From the NCBI GenBank assembly GCA_030615505.1, contig JAUWZD010000014.1, positions 1 through 57,520 of the forward strand: a stretch of 57,520 nt of DNA, read 5' to 3'. The DNA is from Spirochaetales bacterium (GTDB taxonomy: Bacteria; Spirochaetota; Spirochaetia; SZUA-6; DRHE01). Shown piece by piece: positions 43,121 to 50,935 of this stretch; the stretch's first letter is position 1; the number at the start of each line of letters is the position of its first letter. Under the pieces are notes generated by a model. That model had not been told where the DNA came from. It saw only the letters and a program-made list of their open reading frames with translations, and did no database searches. A program made the position numbers and the translations under genes.

Positions 43121-44227
43121 ATGAAAGACATGCAGAGATTTATACGAAGAGGAAACACTGAAATTGAACATTACGTGCCTGGTAAGTCTATTGAAGAGGT
43201 TCAGGCCGAACTGGGACTTTCAGAAATTGCAAAGATGGCGTCCAACGAGAATCCATTGGGACCGTCTCCTAAAGCTGTAGAGGCTATGGAAAAGGAACTC
43301 AAGAATGTCAACCTCTACCCTGATGCACCCTGCACATTACTCATTAGGGAGATGTCTGAGAGGCTGAGTATTGATCAGGATATGATCACTTTTTCCAACG
43401 GGGCCGACAACTGCATCAGATTGATAGGCAGTGCATTCATCAATGAAGGGGATGAGATTTTGATGGCCGATCCGACCTTTTTCGTTTACACGACTGCCGC
43501 TAGAATCATGGGGGGACGGCCTGTTTACATCAGCCTTAAGAAGCATGTCCATGACCTTAAGGCTATGCAGAAAAGAATCGGTCCCCGTACGAAGCTGGTC
43601 TTCGTTTGCAATCCGAACAATCCAACAGGGAGCATCGTAAGGAAAGATGAGCTGGACGATTTTGTATCCGAATTACCTGAGAACGCCGTTTTAGTTTTGG
43701 ATGAGGCATATAATGATTTTGTATCGGATGAAGGATATCCTGACGGTTTAGACTATATCAAAAAGGGACACAATGTAATATCCTTGCGCACCTTTTCCAA
43801 GCTGTACGGGATTGCCGGGCTGAGGATTGGCTATGCCCTGGGGCAGAGAGATTTCATTGCTGCATTGAACAGGGTGCGAGAGCCCTTTCCCGTCTCAAGA
43901 GTGGCTCAGGCTGCGGCTTTGGGCGCTTTGAAAGACGAAGAATTCAGAGAAAAGGTTCTAAAGAACAATGAGCAGGGAAAAACCTATCTATGTGAAGAGT
44001 TTGAAAAGATGGCCCTTCCCTATGTTCCTTCATACACCAATTTTGTCTTTGTGGATCTTAAGAGGGACTCAGAGGGGATCAGTCAATCTCTGTTAAGAAA
44101 GGGAATCGTAATCAGACCGGGCTGCCTGTGGAAATGTCCCTCATTCATAAGGGTCACGATCGGTACCACGGAAGAAAACAAAAAATTCATAAATGCCCTC
44201 AGGGAATGTATTGGATACGGCCCGTAA
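43121..44227 (+). CDS. HisC-like class I/II aminotransferase
   Basis: A 368-residue PLP enzyme of the histidinol-phosphate aminotransferase family: 'MASNENPLGPSPKAVEAM' (about 39-56), 'NPNNPTG' (164-170), 'VLDEAYNDF' with Asp194, Schiff-base Lys227 in 'LRTFSKLYGIAGLRIGY', and a C-terminal Arg in 'SFIRVTIGT'. Relatives accept aromatic and imidazole amino acids as well as histidinol phosphate. No histidine biosynthesis genes are near. Placed before an indolepyruvate oxidoreductase, it most likely turns an aromatic or heteroaromatic amino acid into its 2-oxo acid. Confidence 0.88.
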   Translation: MKDMQRFIRRGNTEIEHYVPGKSIEEVQAELGLSEIAKMASNENPLGPSPKAVEAMEKELKNVNLYPDAPCTLLIREMSERLSIDQDMITFSNGADNCIRLIGSAFINEGDEILMADPTFFVYTTAARIMGGRPVYISLKKHVHDLKAMQKRIGPRTKLVFVCNPNNPTGSIVRKDELDDFVSELPENAVLVLDEAYNDFVSDEGYPDGLDYIKKGHNVISLRTFSKLYGIAGLRIGYALGQRDFIAALNRVREPFPVSRVAQAAALGALKDEEFREKVLKNNEQGKTYLCEEFEKMALPYVPSYTNFVFVDLKRDSEGISQSLLRKGIVIRPGCLWKCPSFIRVTIGTTEENKKFINALRECIGYGP

Positions 44228-44279
44228 ATAGGGAATTAACCTTATAAAAGCAAAGTAAATAAGAGAGGAGGAGGTGCAT

Positions 44280-44912
44280 ATGTTACTGAAGGAACTAAGC
44301 GATGCAGTGGAATCGGGTGACAGGGACAGAAGCGAGATCTTAGCCGGAAAGCTGATGGATGAAGGAGCCGATCCCCTTCAGACGATCTCATCCCTGACAG
44401 AGGTGATGGGCGGGATTGGGGAAAGATTTTCCCGCCTTGAAATCTTTCTTCCTGAGATGATGCAGTCGGGAGAAGCCATGGCCGCTGCTGTAGCGGTTTT
44501 TACCCCAAAACTAAAGAAGGAGGAAGGCGGGAGTTCAAAGGGAAAAGTGGTCTTAGGCACTGTAAAGGGCGACCTGCATGAGATTGGTAAAAATATTGTG
44601 AAGCTGATGCTCGAAGCCAATGTCTTCCAGGTCAAAGACCTAGGGGTCGATGTGGATCCGCTGAACTTTATCAAGGAGGCTGTGGCTATGGATGCGGATG
44701 TTATTGCTGCTTCCTCGTTGATGACCACCACAATGCCCCATCAGAAGGAGATAATCGAGATTCTTAAGGATAAGGGCATGAGAGACAAGTACAAAGTTGT
44801 AATCGGCGGAGCCCCCACCACACAGGAGTGGGCTGATGAAATCGGGGCGGACCTTTACTGTCCCGATGCGGGTTCTGCTTCTCAGAAGATAACGGAGATC
44901 TTGAAAAAATAA
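44280..44912 (+). CDS. methyltransferase cognate corrinoid protein (MtmC/MtbC/MttC type)
   Basis: A 210-residue corrinoid carrier: helical cap ('SDAVESGDRDRSEILAGKLMDEGADPL', about residues 7-33) and the B12-binding Rossmann domain. His100 of 'GDLHEIGKNIV' is the lower cobalt ligand; 'ASSLMTTTM' and 'VVIGGAPTTQEWADEIGAD' complete the motif set. It carries the methyl group as methyl-Co(III) between two methyltransferases. ATG 44280 is preferred over GTG 44274 because of GAGGAGGAGG. It lies directly before the MtmB-like gene, so the two should be partners. Confidence 0.93.
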   Translation: MLLKELSDAVESGDRDRSEILAGKLMDEGADPLQTISSLTEVMGGIGERFSRLEIFLPEMMQSGEAMAAAVAVFTPKLKKEEGGSSKGKVVLGTVKGDLHEIGKNIVKLMLEANVFQVKDLGVDVDPLNFIKEAVAMDADVIAASSLMTTTMPHQKEIIEILKDKGMRDKYKVVIGGAPTTQEWADEIGADLYCPDAGSASQKITEILKK

Positions 44913-44960
44913 GTGATACAGATAACACAATAATGAAGCTTTTAGACAAGGAGGTATTGA

Positions 44961-46343
44961 ATGTCAAATCCGTATCGTCTCTGGGAGATTCAACAACGCT
45001 CAAATACCGGTCCATATTGCGATGAAGACGATTTTCTCCCCAAGATATTTACACCAAAACTGAAAGGTATTATCAAAAAGTACGAGATTAAATACGATCC
45101 GGAAAGACTAATTCCGGTTGATGACGATCTTGCCGATCGTGTATGGCAGGCAGGGTGGGAGCTTTTCCGGGAAGTGGGCCTTTACAACACGGATACCCAC
45201 CGGATTATAAAGGTCTCTGACGAAGAAATAAAAGAAGCCCTCTATATGGCCAGTGATCGATATTGGGTAGGGGCGGGAAAAGACGCTGTATTGTGGAAGC
45301 ACCGCCGGGTTGAGGACACTGAGCCGCCGTTTTGCTTATTCAGCCCGGACTGTACCTGCTCCGAGGAGCTCCACTACTCCATGTGCTTAGCCTTTTTGAA
45401 GGAACCGCTCCTCGATGGTTTTTGTGCACCTATTCTAGAAAATTCCATAGGCCTGAAGATTCGCTCCGCCTCCCCATTTGAGATAAACGGCTGTACACAG
45501 CATATCTACAACCTTCGCTTAGCCGCCAGGCAGGTCGGCCGACCCGGTGTTTTCCTTGTGGCCGTGGGAACGGCGGAACATGACAGCGGGCAGATCGCGG
45601 TATCCAATAATGAATGGGGAGTCCGGACAACCGATGCACGCATTATCGGAACACTTACAGAGTTTAAAACTGCAGATACAATGCTCAACCGTGTGGTTCA
45701 CTGCTGCCAGTATGGATGCTACTCCGGAAACTTAACAGGTCCTATCTACGGCGGATGGTGCGGGGGATCAGAAGGGATAGCAGTCGCCTTAGTGGCGTAC
45801 AGTCTCAACGGTCTGTGTATATACGGTTCCATTTTCAATCAGCACTTCCCCTTCCACTTAAACTGGGGATCCAATACGACCCGGGAGCTCTTGTGGCCAA
45901 TTGCTTCGGCCGGCCAGGCCATGGCCAGGAACAGCAAGCTTCTCTATACATCCAATGGATTCTCAAATGCAGGCCCTATGACCGAGATGGTTTTTTACGA
46001 AACGGCCTGCCATGCCTTAGTCAGTACTGTGACAGGCTGGCACCTTTGGGAGATGGCATCAGCCCGGAATAAATACAGGAACAGGGCAACACCTTTGGAA
46101 GCACGAATCGGCATGGAGGTAGGTCATGCAGCGGCACGCCAGGGTATGACAAGAGATAAGGCAAATGAAATTGCCTTAAAGCTTTTAGTTAGATACGAAG
46201 ACAGGGCGGCGGATGCTCCAATGGGTAAGGAATACCAGGAGTGTTACGATGTCGCCACGGCCCTTCCAACCCAGGAGCATTTCGATATGTACAGGCGGGT
46301 CAAGGATGAGCTATCCGATATGGGAATAGAATTTCCTTATTAA
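44961..46343 (+). CDS. MtmB-family methyltransferase lacking pyrrolysine
   Basis: A 460-residue protein that matches the length (458) and block order of archaeal monomethylamine:corrinoid methyltransferase MtmB: 'GLYNTDTHRIIKVSDEEI', 'VGAGKDAVLW', 'VGRPG', 'WGSNTTREL', 'SNAGPMTEM', 'LEARIGMEVGHAAA' and 'APMGKEYQECYDVATALPT'. In MtmB an in-frame UAG encodes pyrrolysine-202 shortly after 'GRPG'. Here the frame is unbroken and the aligned residue is about Val200 in 'GRPGVFLVAV'. Methyl transfer to the corrinoid protein at 44280 is therefore likely, but from a substrate other than free methylamine. The match rests on my recollection of the family, not a database search. AAGGAGG precedes the ATG. 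Confidence 0.85.
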   Translation: MSNPYRLWEIQQRSNTGPYCDEDDFLPKIFTPKLKGIIKKYEIKYDPERLIPVDDDLADRVWQAGWELFREVGLYNTDTHRIIKVSDEEIKEALYMASDRYWVGAGKDAVLWKHRRVEDTEPPFCLFSPDCTCSEELHYSMCLAFLKEPLLDGFCAPILENSIGLKIRSASPFEINGCTQHIYNLRLAARQVGRPGVFLVAVGTAEHDSGQIAVSNNEWGVRTTDARIIGTLTEFKTADTMLNRVVHCCQYGCYSGNLTGPIYGGWCGGSEGIAVALVAYSLNGLCIYGSIFNQHFPFHLNWGSNTTRELLWPIASAGQAMARNSKLLYTSNGFSNAGPMTEMVFYETACHALVSTVTGWHLWEMASARNKYRNRATPLEARIGMEVGHAAARQGMTRDKANEIALKLLVRYEDRAADAPMGKEYQECYDVATALPTQEHFDMYRRVKDELSDMGIEFPY

Positions 46344-46357
46344 ATAAGGGGCAAAGC

Positions 46358-48226
46358 ATGAAGCGTATGATCAGCGGCAATCAGGCAGTGGCTTTTGCCG
46401 CTTTGGAAGCAGGAATAGAGCTGGCTTCAGGATATCCGGGAACCCCTTCCACGGAAGCTTTAACTGAGATTTGTAATTTCTCAAAAATAAACGATCCCTC
46501 TCCTTATGTTGAATGGAGCACGAACGAGAAAGTGGCCTTTGAGATAGCAGCCGGAGCGGCGTGGGCCGGAAAGAGGGCCTTAGTAACCATGAAGATGTCC
46601 GGAGCTAATGTTGCTCTGGATTCCATTGTGTCCGTGGCCTACTCAGGGACAATCGGCGGCCTGGTCATCTATATGGCCGATGACCCCGGTGCAGAAGCAG
46701 GAATGCCGGAGCAGGATTCAAGATACTTTGCTCTTCTTGCGGGACTGCCTCTGCTGGATCCCTCAAGCCCCGGGCGGGCATTTCATTTAACAAAGTATGC
46801 TTTCAAGCTCTCTGAAGCTGTTGAGCTGCCGGTCATACTCAGAGCCGTTACTTCGGTTGCTCATACTAAGGAGATAGTAGAGGCGGATTACAGATATCAT
46901 CCCCTTGCCAGGAAACCGGAATTCAAAAGGGACATATTGCGATTTACCAAGGCGGGGTCTGCGATTTGTGTTGATCAGCATAAGACTCTATTAGATAGAC
47001 TCAAGCTTTCTAAAGATGTTATGCACACCCATAAGATAAATCAGATTCATCTGAACGGCGGGAATGAGAAAAGAGGATTATGCGTAATAAGCTCCGGGGT
47101 TTTAAATCATGATGTTGATGAAATCTTAAGTTCACGACCCGGGATCTCCTCCCTTAAATTGGAAGCAATTTACCCCCTCGATGAAGATAATATAACCGGG
47201 GTGCTGAAGAACTCCGAAGGGATCGTCATATTCGAAGAGCTTGAACCTGTAGTAGAGATGCTCGTGCGGAGCCTGGCATCCGGGCTGAACTGGAAGGGGA
47301 GAATCATCGGTAAACTAGACGGTGTTCTACCCAGAACCGGAAGATACTCCTCTAAGGAGATACTGAAAGGGATAAATGAGCTTGAGGGAAACGAGAGGCA
47401 GGAGGAGGTCGGAACAAAGACACAAACCTACAAGCATCCTATTACCTTTTGTGCCGGATGTCCCCACAGGGGAACATATGTAGCACTTAACCGTGTGCTT
47501 AAGAGACTTAAACTCAAGAAAGAGGAGACCGTTGTTACGGGCGATATAGGCTGTACGATCCTCGGTATGAACCCGCCGATCGATTCCTGCTGGACAGAGG
47601 TTTCCATGGGCTCGAGTATAGGTCTTGCCCAGGGTCTTGCATTAAGCGGCCTAAAAGCTCCTGTAATTGCCACAATCGGGGATTCAACTTTTTTCCACGC
47701 CGGTATTCCCCCGCTTATAAATGCAGCTCAGCATAATTCAGATATATTGGTGATTATTTTGGATAACGGCTGGACCAGCATGACCGGTTTCCAGATCAAT
47801 CCCGGTACGGAAGAGATGCTCCAGGGCGGTAATAACAGGAGGGTTGATATTGAAAAGATCGTAAGGGCCATTGGTGTGGATTACCTGGAGATAATAGACC
47901 CGTTCAAACAGGAAGATTCCGTAGAAGCAATCAGTAAAGCAATTCAAGCAGGTGGCGTGAGAGTAATAATTGCTAAGAGAGAATGTGCTTTGACTGCATT
48001 GAGAAGGGAAGGGCGGGAAATAAAATTTCGAATTTACCATGAGAAGTGCACTTTCTGCAGATCATGCATGAGAGAAACGGGATGCCCGGCCCTTGAAGTT
48101 AAGACTATCCGGGATAAGCAGGTTATGAGCATTGATGCAGACCAGTGCACGGGCTGCGGACTATGTGCAACGTGCTGTTCATTTGGGGCGATTAACCCGG
48201 CTGATCAGTCCGGACAAGGAGCTTAA
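46358..48226 (+). CDS. iorA: indolepyruvate ferredoxin oxidoreductase, alpha subunit
   Basis: A 622-residue IorA: N-terminal pyrimidine domain ('SGYPGTPSTEALTEI', 'VEWSTNEKVAFEIAAGAAWAG'), TPP-binding domain ('VVTGDIGCTILGMNPP', 'IGDSTFFHAGIPPLINA', 'ILDNGWTSMTG') and a C-terminal ferredoxin-like part with two cluster motifs ('CTFCRSCMRETGCP', 'CTGCGLCATCCSFGAI'). With IorB it converts aryl pyruvates and CoA to aryl-acetyl-CoA, CO2 and reduced ferredoxin. Cytoplasmic. It lies 14 bases after the methyltransferase gene, in the same operon. Confidence 0.94.
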   Translation: MKRMISGNQAVAFAALEAGIELASGYPGTPSTEALTEICNFSKINDPSPYVEWSTNEKVAFEIAAGAAWAGKRALVTMKMSGANVALDSIVSVAYSGTIGGLVIYMADDPGAEAGMPEQDSRYFALLAGLPLLDPSSPGRAFHLTKYAFKLSEAVELPVILRAVTSVAHTKEIVEADYRYHPLARKPEFKRDILRFTKAGSAICVDQHKTLLDRLKLSKDVMHTHKINQIHLNGGNEKRGLCVISSGVLNHDVDEILSSRPGISSLKLEAIYPLDEDNITGVLKNSEGIVIFEELEPVVEMLVRSLASGLNWKGRIIGKLDGVLPRTGRYSSKEILKGINELEGNERQEEVGTKTQTYKHPITFCAGCPHRGTYVALNRVLKRLKLKKEETVVTGDIGCTILGMNPPIDSCWTEVSMGSSIGLAQGLALSGLKAPVIATIGDSTFFHAGIPPLINAAQHNSDILVIILDNGWTSMTGFQINPGTEEMLQGGNNRRVDIEKIVRAIGVDYLEIIDPFKQEDSVEAISKAIQAGGVRVIIAKRECALTALRREGREIKFRIYHEKCTFCRSCMRETGCPALEVKTIRDKQVMSIDADQCTGCGLCATCCSFGAINPADQSGQGA

Positions 48227-48229
48227 AAT

Positions 48230-48835
48230 ATGTCTGAAAATCTGTTTGTTACCGGCGTGGGGGGTCAGGGAACCATTACGCTCTGCAATTTGATTGCTGA
48301 GCATGCATCGGATCATGGCTTTAGAACCTCTTTTTTCCAATCAAGGGGTATGGCTCACAGGGGAGGAAGAGTGACCGGTGAAATAAGGATAGCAGAGAAT
48401 GAAGATGAGAGCTTCGGCCCGCGCATTTCTCAAGACGGCGCGGATATTCTTATTGGAATGGAGATTGCCGAGTTGATCAATTCCTATTCCTATTTGAAAG
48501 AGGGAGGAATCGTAATAATAGTTAACTATTCCTATATACCGTCAGAGGTAATTCTTAAGAAGAAAGAGTTTCCCTCCCTACAGCAGGCAGTTGAGCTTTT
48601 CTCTAAAAAAACAAAGCAAATCTATTCAGCCGTCGAGCAGGTCAATCCGGTTAATCTCTTTACTTTAGGCTTATTTTCTGCAGTAAAGAGCTCTTTTAAG
48701 GTTGAGTCTGATATTTTTTCCTGCATCAGTTTAGAAAAAACAATAATGAATAAAATGAAAAGAAATAAGGAAGAGAACATCAAGGCCTTCAGGCTGGGAT
48801 ATGAGTATGGAAAAAAAACTAAAGAGATCTTTTGA
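48230..48835 (+). CDS. iorB: indolepyruvate ferredoxin oxidoreductase, beta subunit
   Basis: A 201-residue gamma-domain subunit of 2-oxoacid:ferredoxin oxidoreductases: 'FVTGVGGQGTITLCNLIAEHA', 'SFFQSRGMAHRGGRVTGEIRI' and 'ADILIGMEIAEL'. It pairs with IorA (3 bases between the genes). The C-terminal 'AFRLGYEYGKK' is usual. Its end overlaps the start of the acyl-CoA synthetase gene by 35 bases. Confidence 0.92.
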   Translation: MSENLFVTGVGGQGTITLCNLIAEHASDHGFRTSFFQSRGMAHRGGRVTGEIRIAENEDESFGPRISQDGADILIGMEIAELINSYSYLKEGGIVIIVNYSYIPSEVILKKKEFPSLQQAVELFSKKTKQIYSAVEQVNPVNLFTLGLFSAVKSSFKVESDIFSCISLEKTIMNKMKRNKEENIKAFRLGYEYGKKTKEIF

Positions 48836-50864
48836 GAGTTTATTCTATCCCGGAAAAGTAGCCGTATTCGGCTCAGTTAAAGAGAAAAAAATCGGAAATC
48901 AGGTTATTACACAGATGTTAAATGGCAATTTCAAAGGAGAGATATTTGCCGTAAATCCTAAGGGTGAGAAACCTGAAGGCTATCCATCTATTCCGGGCAT
49001 GCCGGATATAAATGAGGTTCAGGGCGGAATTGATCTGGCCATTATTACCGTACCTGCCCGATTTGTTGCAGAAACCCTTGAGAAATGCGGTTCAGGCGGA
49101 GTGCCCATTGCCGTGGTATTGAGCTCAGGTTTTTCCGAGGTGGGTAATATTGAAGGTGAAAGAAGGATAACTGAAGTTTCCAGGGAATTTGGGATAAGGG
49201 TAATCGGTCCCAACTGCGCCGGTATTATGAATACTAAGAGCTCGCTCTTTGCAAGTATTGAGGTCAAGGCCCTGCCGGGAAGCACAGGATTTATCACTCA
49301 AAGCGGAGCGGTGGGCGGAGCTGTACTGGCCATGGCTGAAAACAGGGGCATCGGATTCTCTAAATTCGTGAGTTACGGGAATAGGGCGGATATTGGTGAA
49401 TTGGAGCTTTTGGAGTATCTGGCTGATGATGAAGATACGGATGTTATTGCCATGTATATTGAAAGCATTGATAGGGGGTTTGAGTTTCTCCGTATCGCCG
49501 GAAGCGCTGCTCAAAAAAAGCCTTTTATACTCATCAAATCGGGCAGGAGCGGCTCCGGTATGAGGGCGGCCAGTTCACATACCGGCTCCATGGCAGGAGC
49601 GGATGCTGTTTTTGATGTGGCATTTAAACAACTCGGGATTATTCGGGCTGCAGGAATAGAAGAGATGCTTGATCTATGTGACGGGTTCAATCATCTTCCC
49701 CGGCTCTCAGGCAGAGATATTGCAATAATTACAAACTCAGGCGGACCTGGAATTTTAACCGCCGACCGCGCCGAAGAGTTCGGGCTTTCTGTGCCGGAGC
49801 CTGGTCTTAAATTGAAGAGCAGACTAAGGAGCTTTCTATCCGAAAATTGCTCCCTGGGCAACCCTGTAGACCTGACGGTAGAAGGCTCCGGCCTGAATTT
49901 CAAAAGAGCCATAGATGCCATGATCGAGGATAAATACAGCGGCGTAATCGCGATTAATGTTGCAACACCCTTTTTAGATTCCCTGGAACTTGCCCGGGGC
50001 ATAACCGGGGCAGGCAGAGGGCTTAAGGTCAAAAAGCCTGTTGCCGCTGTTTTTATGGCCGGTGAAATCGTGGAAGAGGCTGTAGAATTCCTTAAACAGA
50101 ACAATGTTCCCGTATTTCCCACAGGGGAGAGGGCTGCTTTTGTTTTCTCAAAGCTCTTCGAGTATTACTCTCATAAACATAGGGCCAAAGAGACAGAGGA
50201 AGCCGGAGAAAAGGAACTGCCCCTAACCGCACCTGTTTTGGAGCCGGAAGCCGCCGCTTTCCTAAAAGAGCATGATTTTCCTGTACCCGAATGCATCCAT
50301 ATCAAGTCCAAAGATGAGCTTGAGCATAGAGCCGGGGATTTAAGTTTTCCTTTAGTCATGAAGGTCGTTTCACCAGAGATTATTCATAAAAGTGATTCAG
50401 GCGGAGTTGTGCTGAACATTGAGAGCATGAATCGGCTCCGGGATGTCTATCCGGAGATAGAGAGAAAGTTCTCTGACCGTGGGTTCAGAGGAGTCCTGCT
50501 GTATGAGCAGATCCTTAAGGGTGTTGAGACAATAGTGGGAATGAAACGGGACCCACTGTTCGGGCCAGTTATCATCGCAGGAGCGGGGGGAGTTTTAGCA
50601 GAGCTTATCAGGGATATATCAATAAGAATTGCACCGGTGGATAAGCTTGATGCTGAAGAAATGATATCCGCTCTTAAAATAAACAAGCTCTTATCCGGCT
50701 TCCGGGGAGGTCCTGAATGCAACAGGAAAGCACTGGCTGAGTTAATAGTGATGCTGTCTCAGTTATCTTTGGAGTATCCCTCCCTATTGGAAATAGATCT
50801 TAACCCTGTTTTCGTATCTGAAAAGGATGTAGTAATAGCCGATGTGCGGATAATAGTGGAATAG
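48801..50864 (+). CDS. acyl-CoA synthetase (ADP-forming), alpha-beta fusion
   Basis: A 687-residue ADP-forming acetate/aryl-acetate--CoA ligase. The CoA-binding domain comes first ('FYPGKVAVFGSVKEKKIGNQV'), followed by the ligase domains with phospho-His260 in 'AASSHTGSMAGADAVFD'. The ATP-grasp beta part follows from about residue 470 ('FPLVMKVVSPEIIHKSDSGGVVLNI', 'IAGAGGVLAELIRD', 'LEIDLNPVF'). It makes ATP from an acyl-CoA plus ADP and phosphate. After IorAB it completes the peptide-fermentation sequence 2-oxo acid to acyl-CoA to acid + ATP. Starts at 48801 and 48807 are both possible. Confidence 0.92.
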   Translation: MSMEKKLKRSFESLFYPGKVAVFGSVKEKKIGNQVITQMLNGNFKGEIFAVNPKGEKPEGYPSIPGMPDINEVQGGIDLAIITVPARFVAETLEKCGSGGVPIAVVLSSGFSEVGNIEGERRITEVSREFGIRVIGPNCAGIMNTKSSLFASIEVKALPGSTGFITQSGAVGGAVLAMAENRGIGFSKFVSYGNRADIGELELLEYLADDEDTDVIAMYIESIDRGFEFLRIAGSAAQKKPFILIKSGRSGSGMRAASSHTGSMAGADAVFDVAFKQLGIIRAAGIEEMLDLCDGFNHLPRLSGRDIAIITNSGGPGILTADRAEEFGLSVPEPGLKLKSRLRSFLSENCSLGNPVDLTVEGSGLNFKRAIDAMIEDKYSGVIAINVATPFLDSLELARGITGAGRGLKVKKPVAAVFMAGEIVEEAVEFLKQNNVPVFPTGERAAFVFSKLFEYYSHKHRAKETEEAGEKELPLTAPVLEPEAAAFLKEHDFPVPECIHIKSKDELEHRAGDLSFPLVMKVVSPEIIHKSDSGGVVLNIESMNRLRDVYPEIERKFSDRGFRGVLLYEQILKGVETIVGMKRDPLFGPVIIAGAGGVLAELIRDISIRIAPVDKLDAEEMISALKINKLLSGFRGGPECNRKALAELIVMLSQLSLEYPSLLEIDLNPVFVSEKDVVIADVRIIVE

Positions 50865-50935
50865 CCTGTCGTTTTTTCTTTTTCCCTTCACTTAAACTAA
50901 AAAAACTAATATCATAACACTAGTCAGGGCAGTTT

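Noticed and set aside
43121-44227. Histidine biosynthesis aminotransferase (hisC)
   Set aside because: The fold is HisC-like but no other his gene is present and the operon is catabolic, so a catabolic aminotransferase is preferred. The gene symbol is withheld.
44961-46343. Reading the methyltransferase as MttB (trimethylamine type)
   Set aside because: The order of blocks ('TDTHRI', 'GKDAV', 'GRPG', 'NTTRE', 'AGPMTEM', 'QECYDV') and the length fit MtmB, not MttB.
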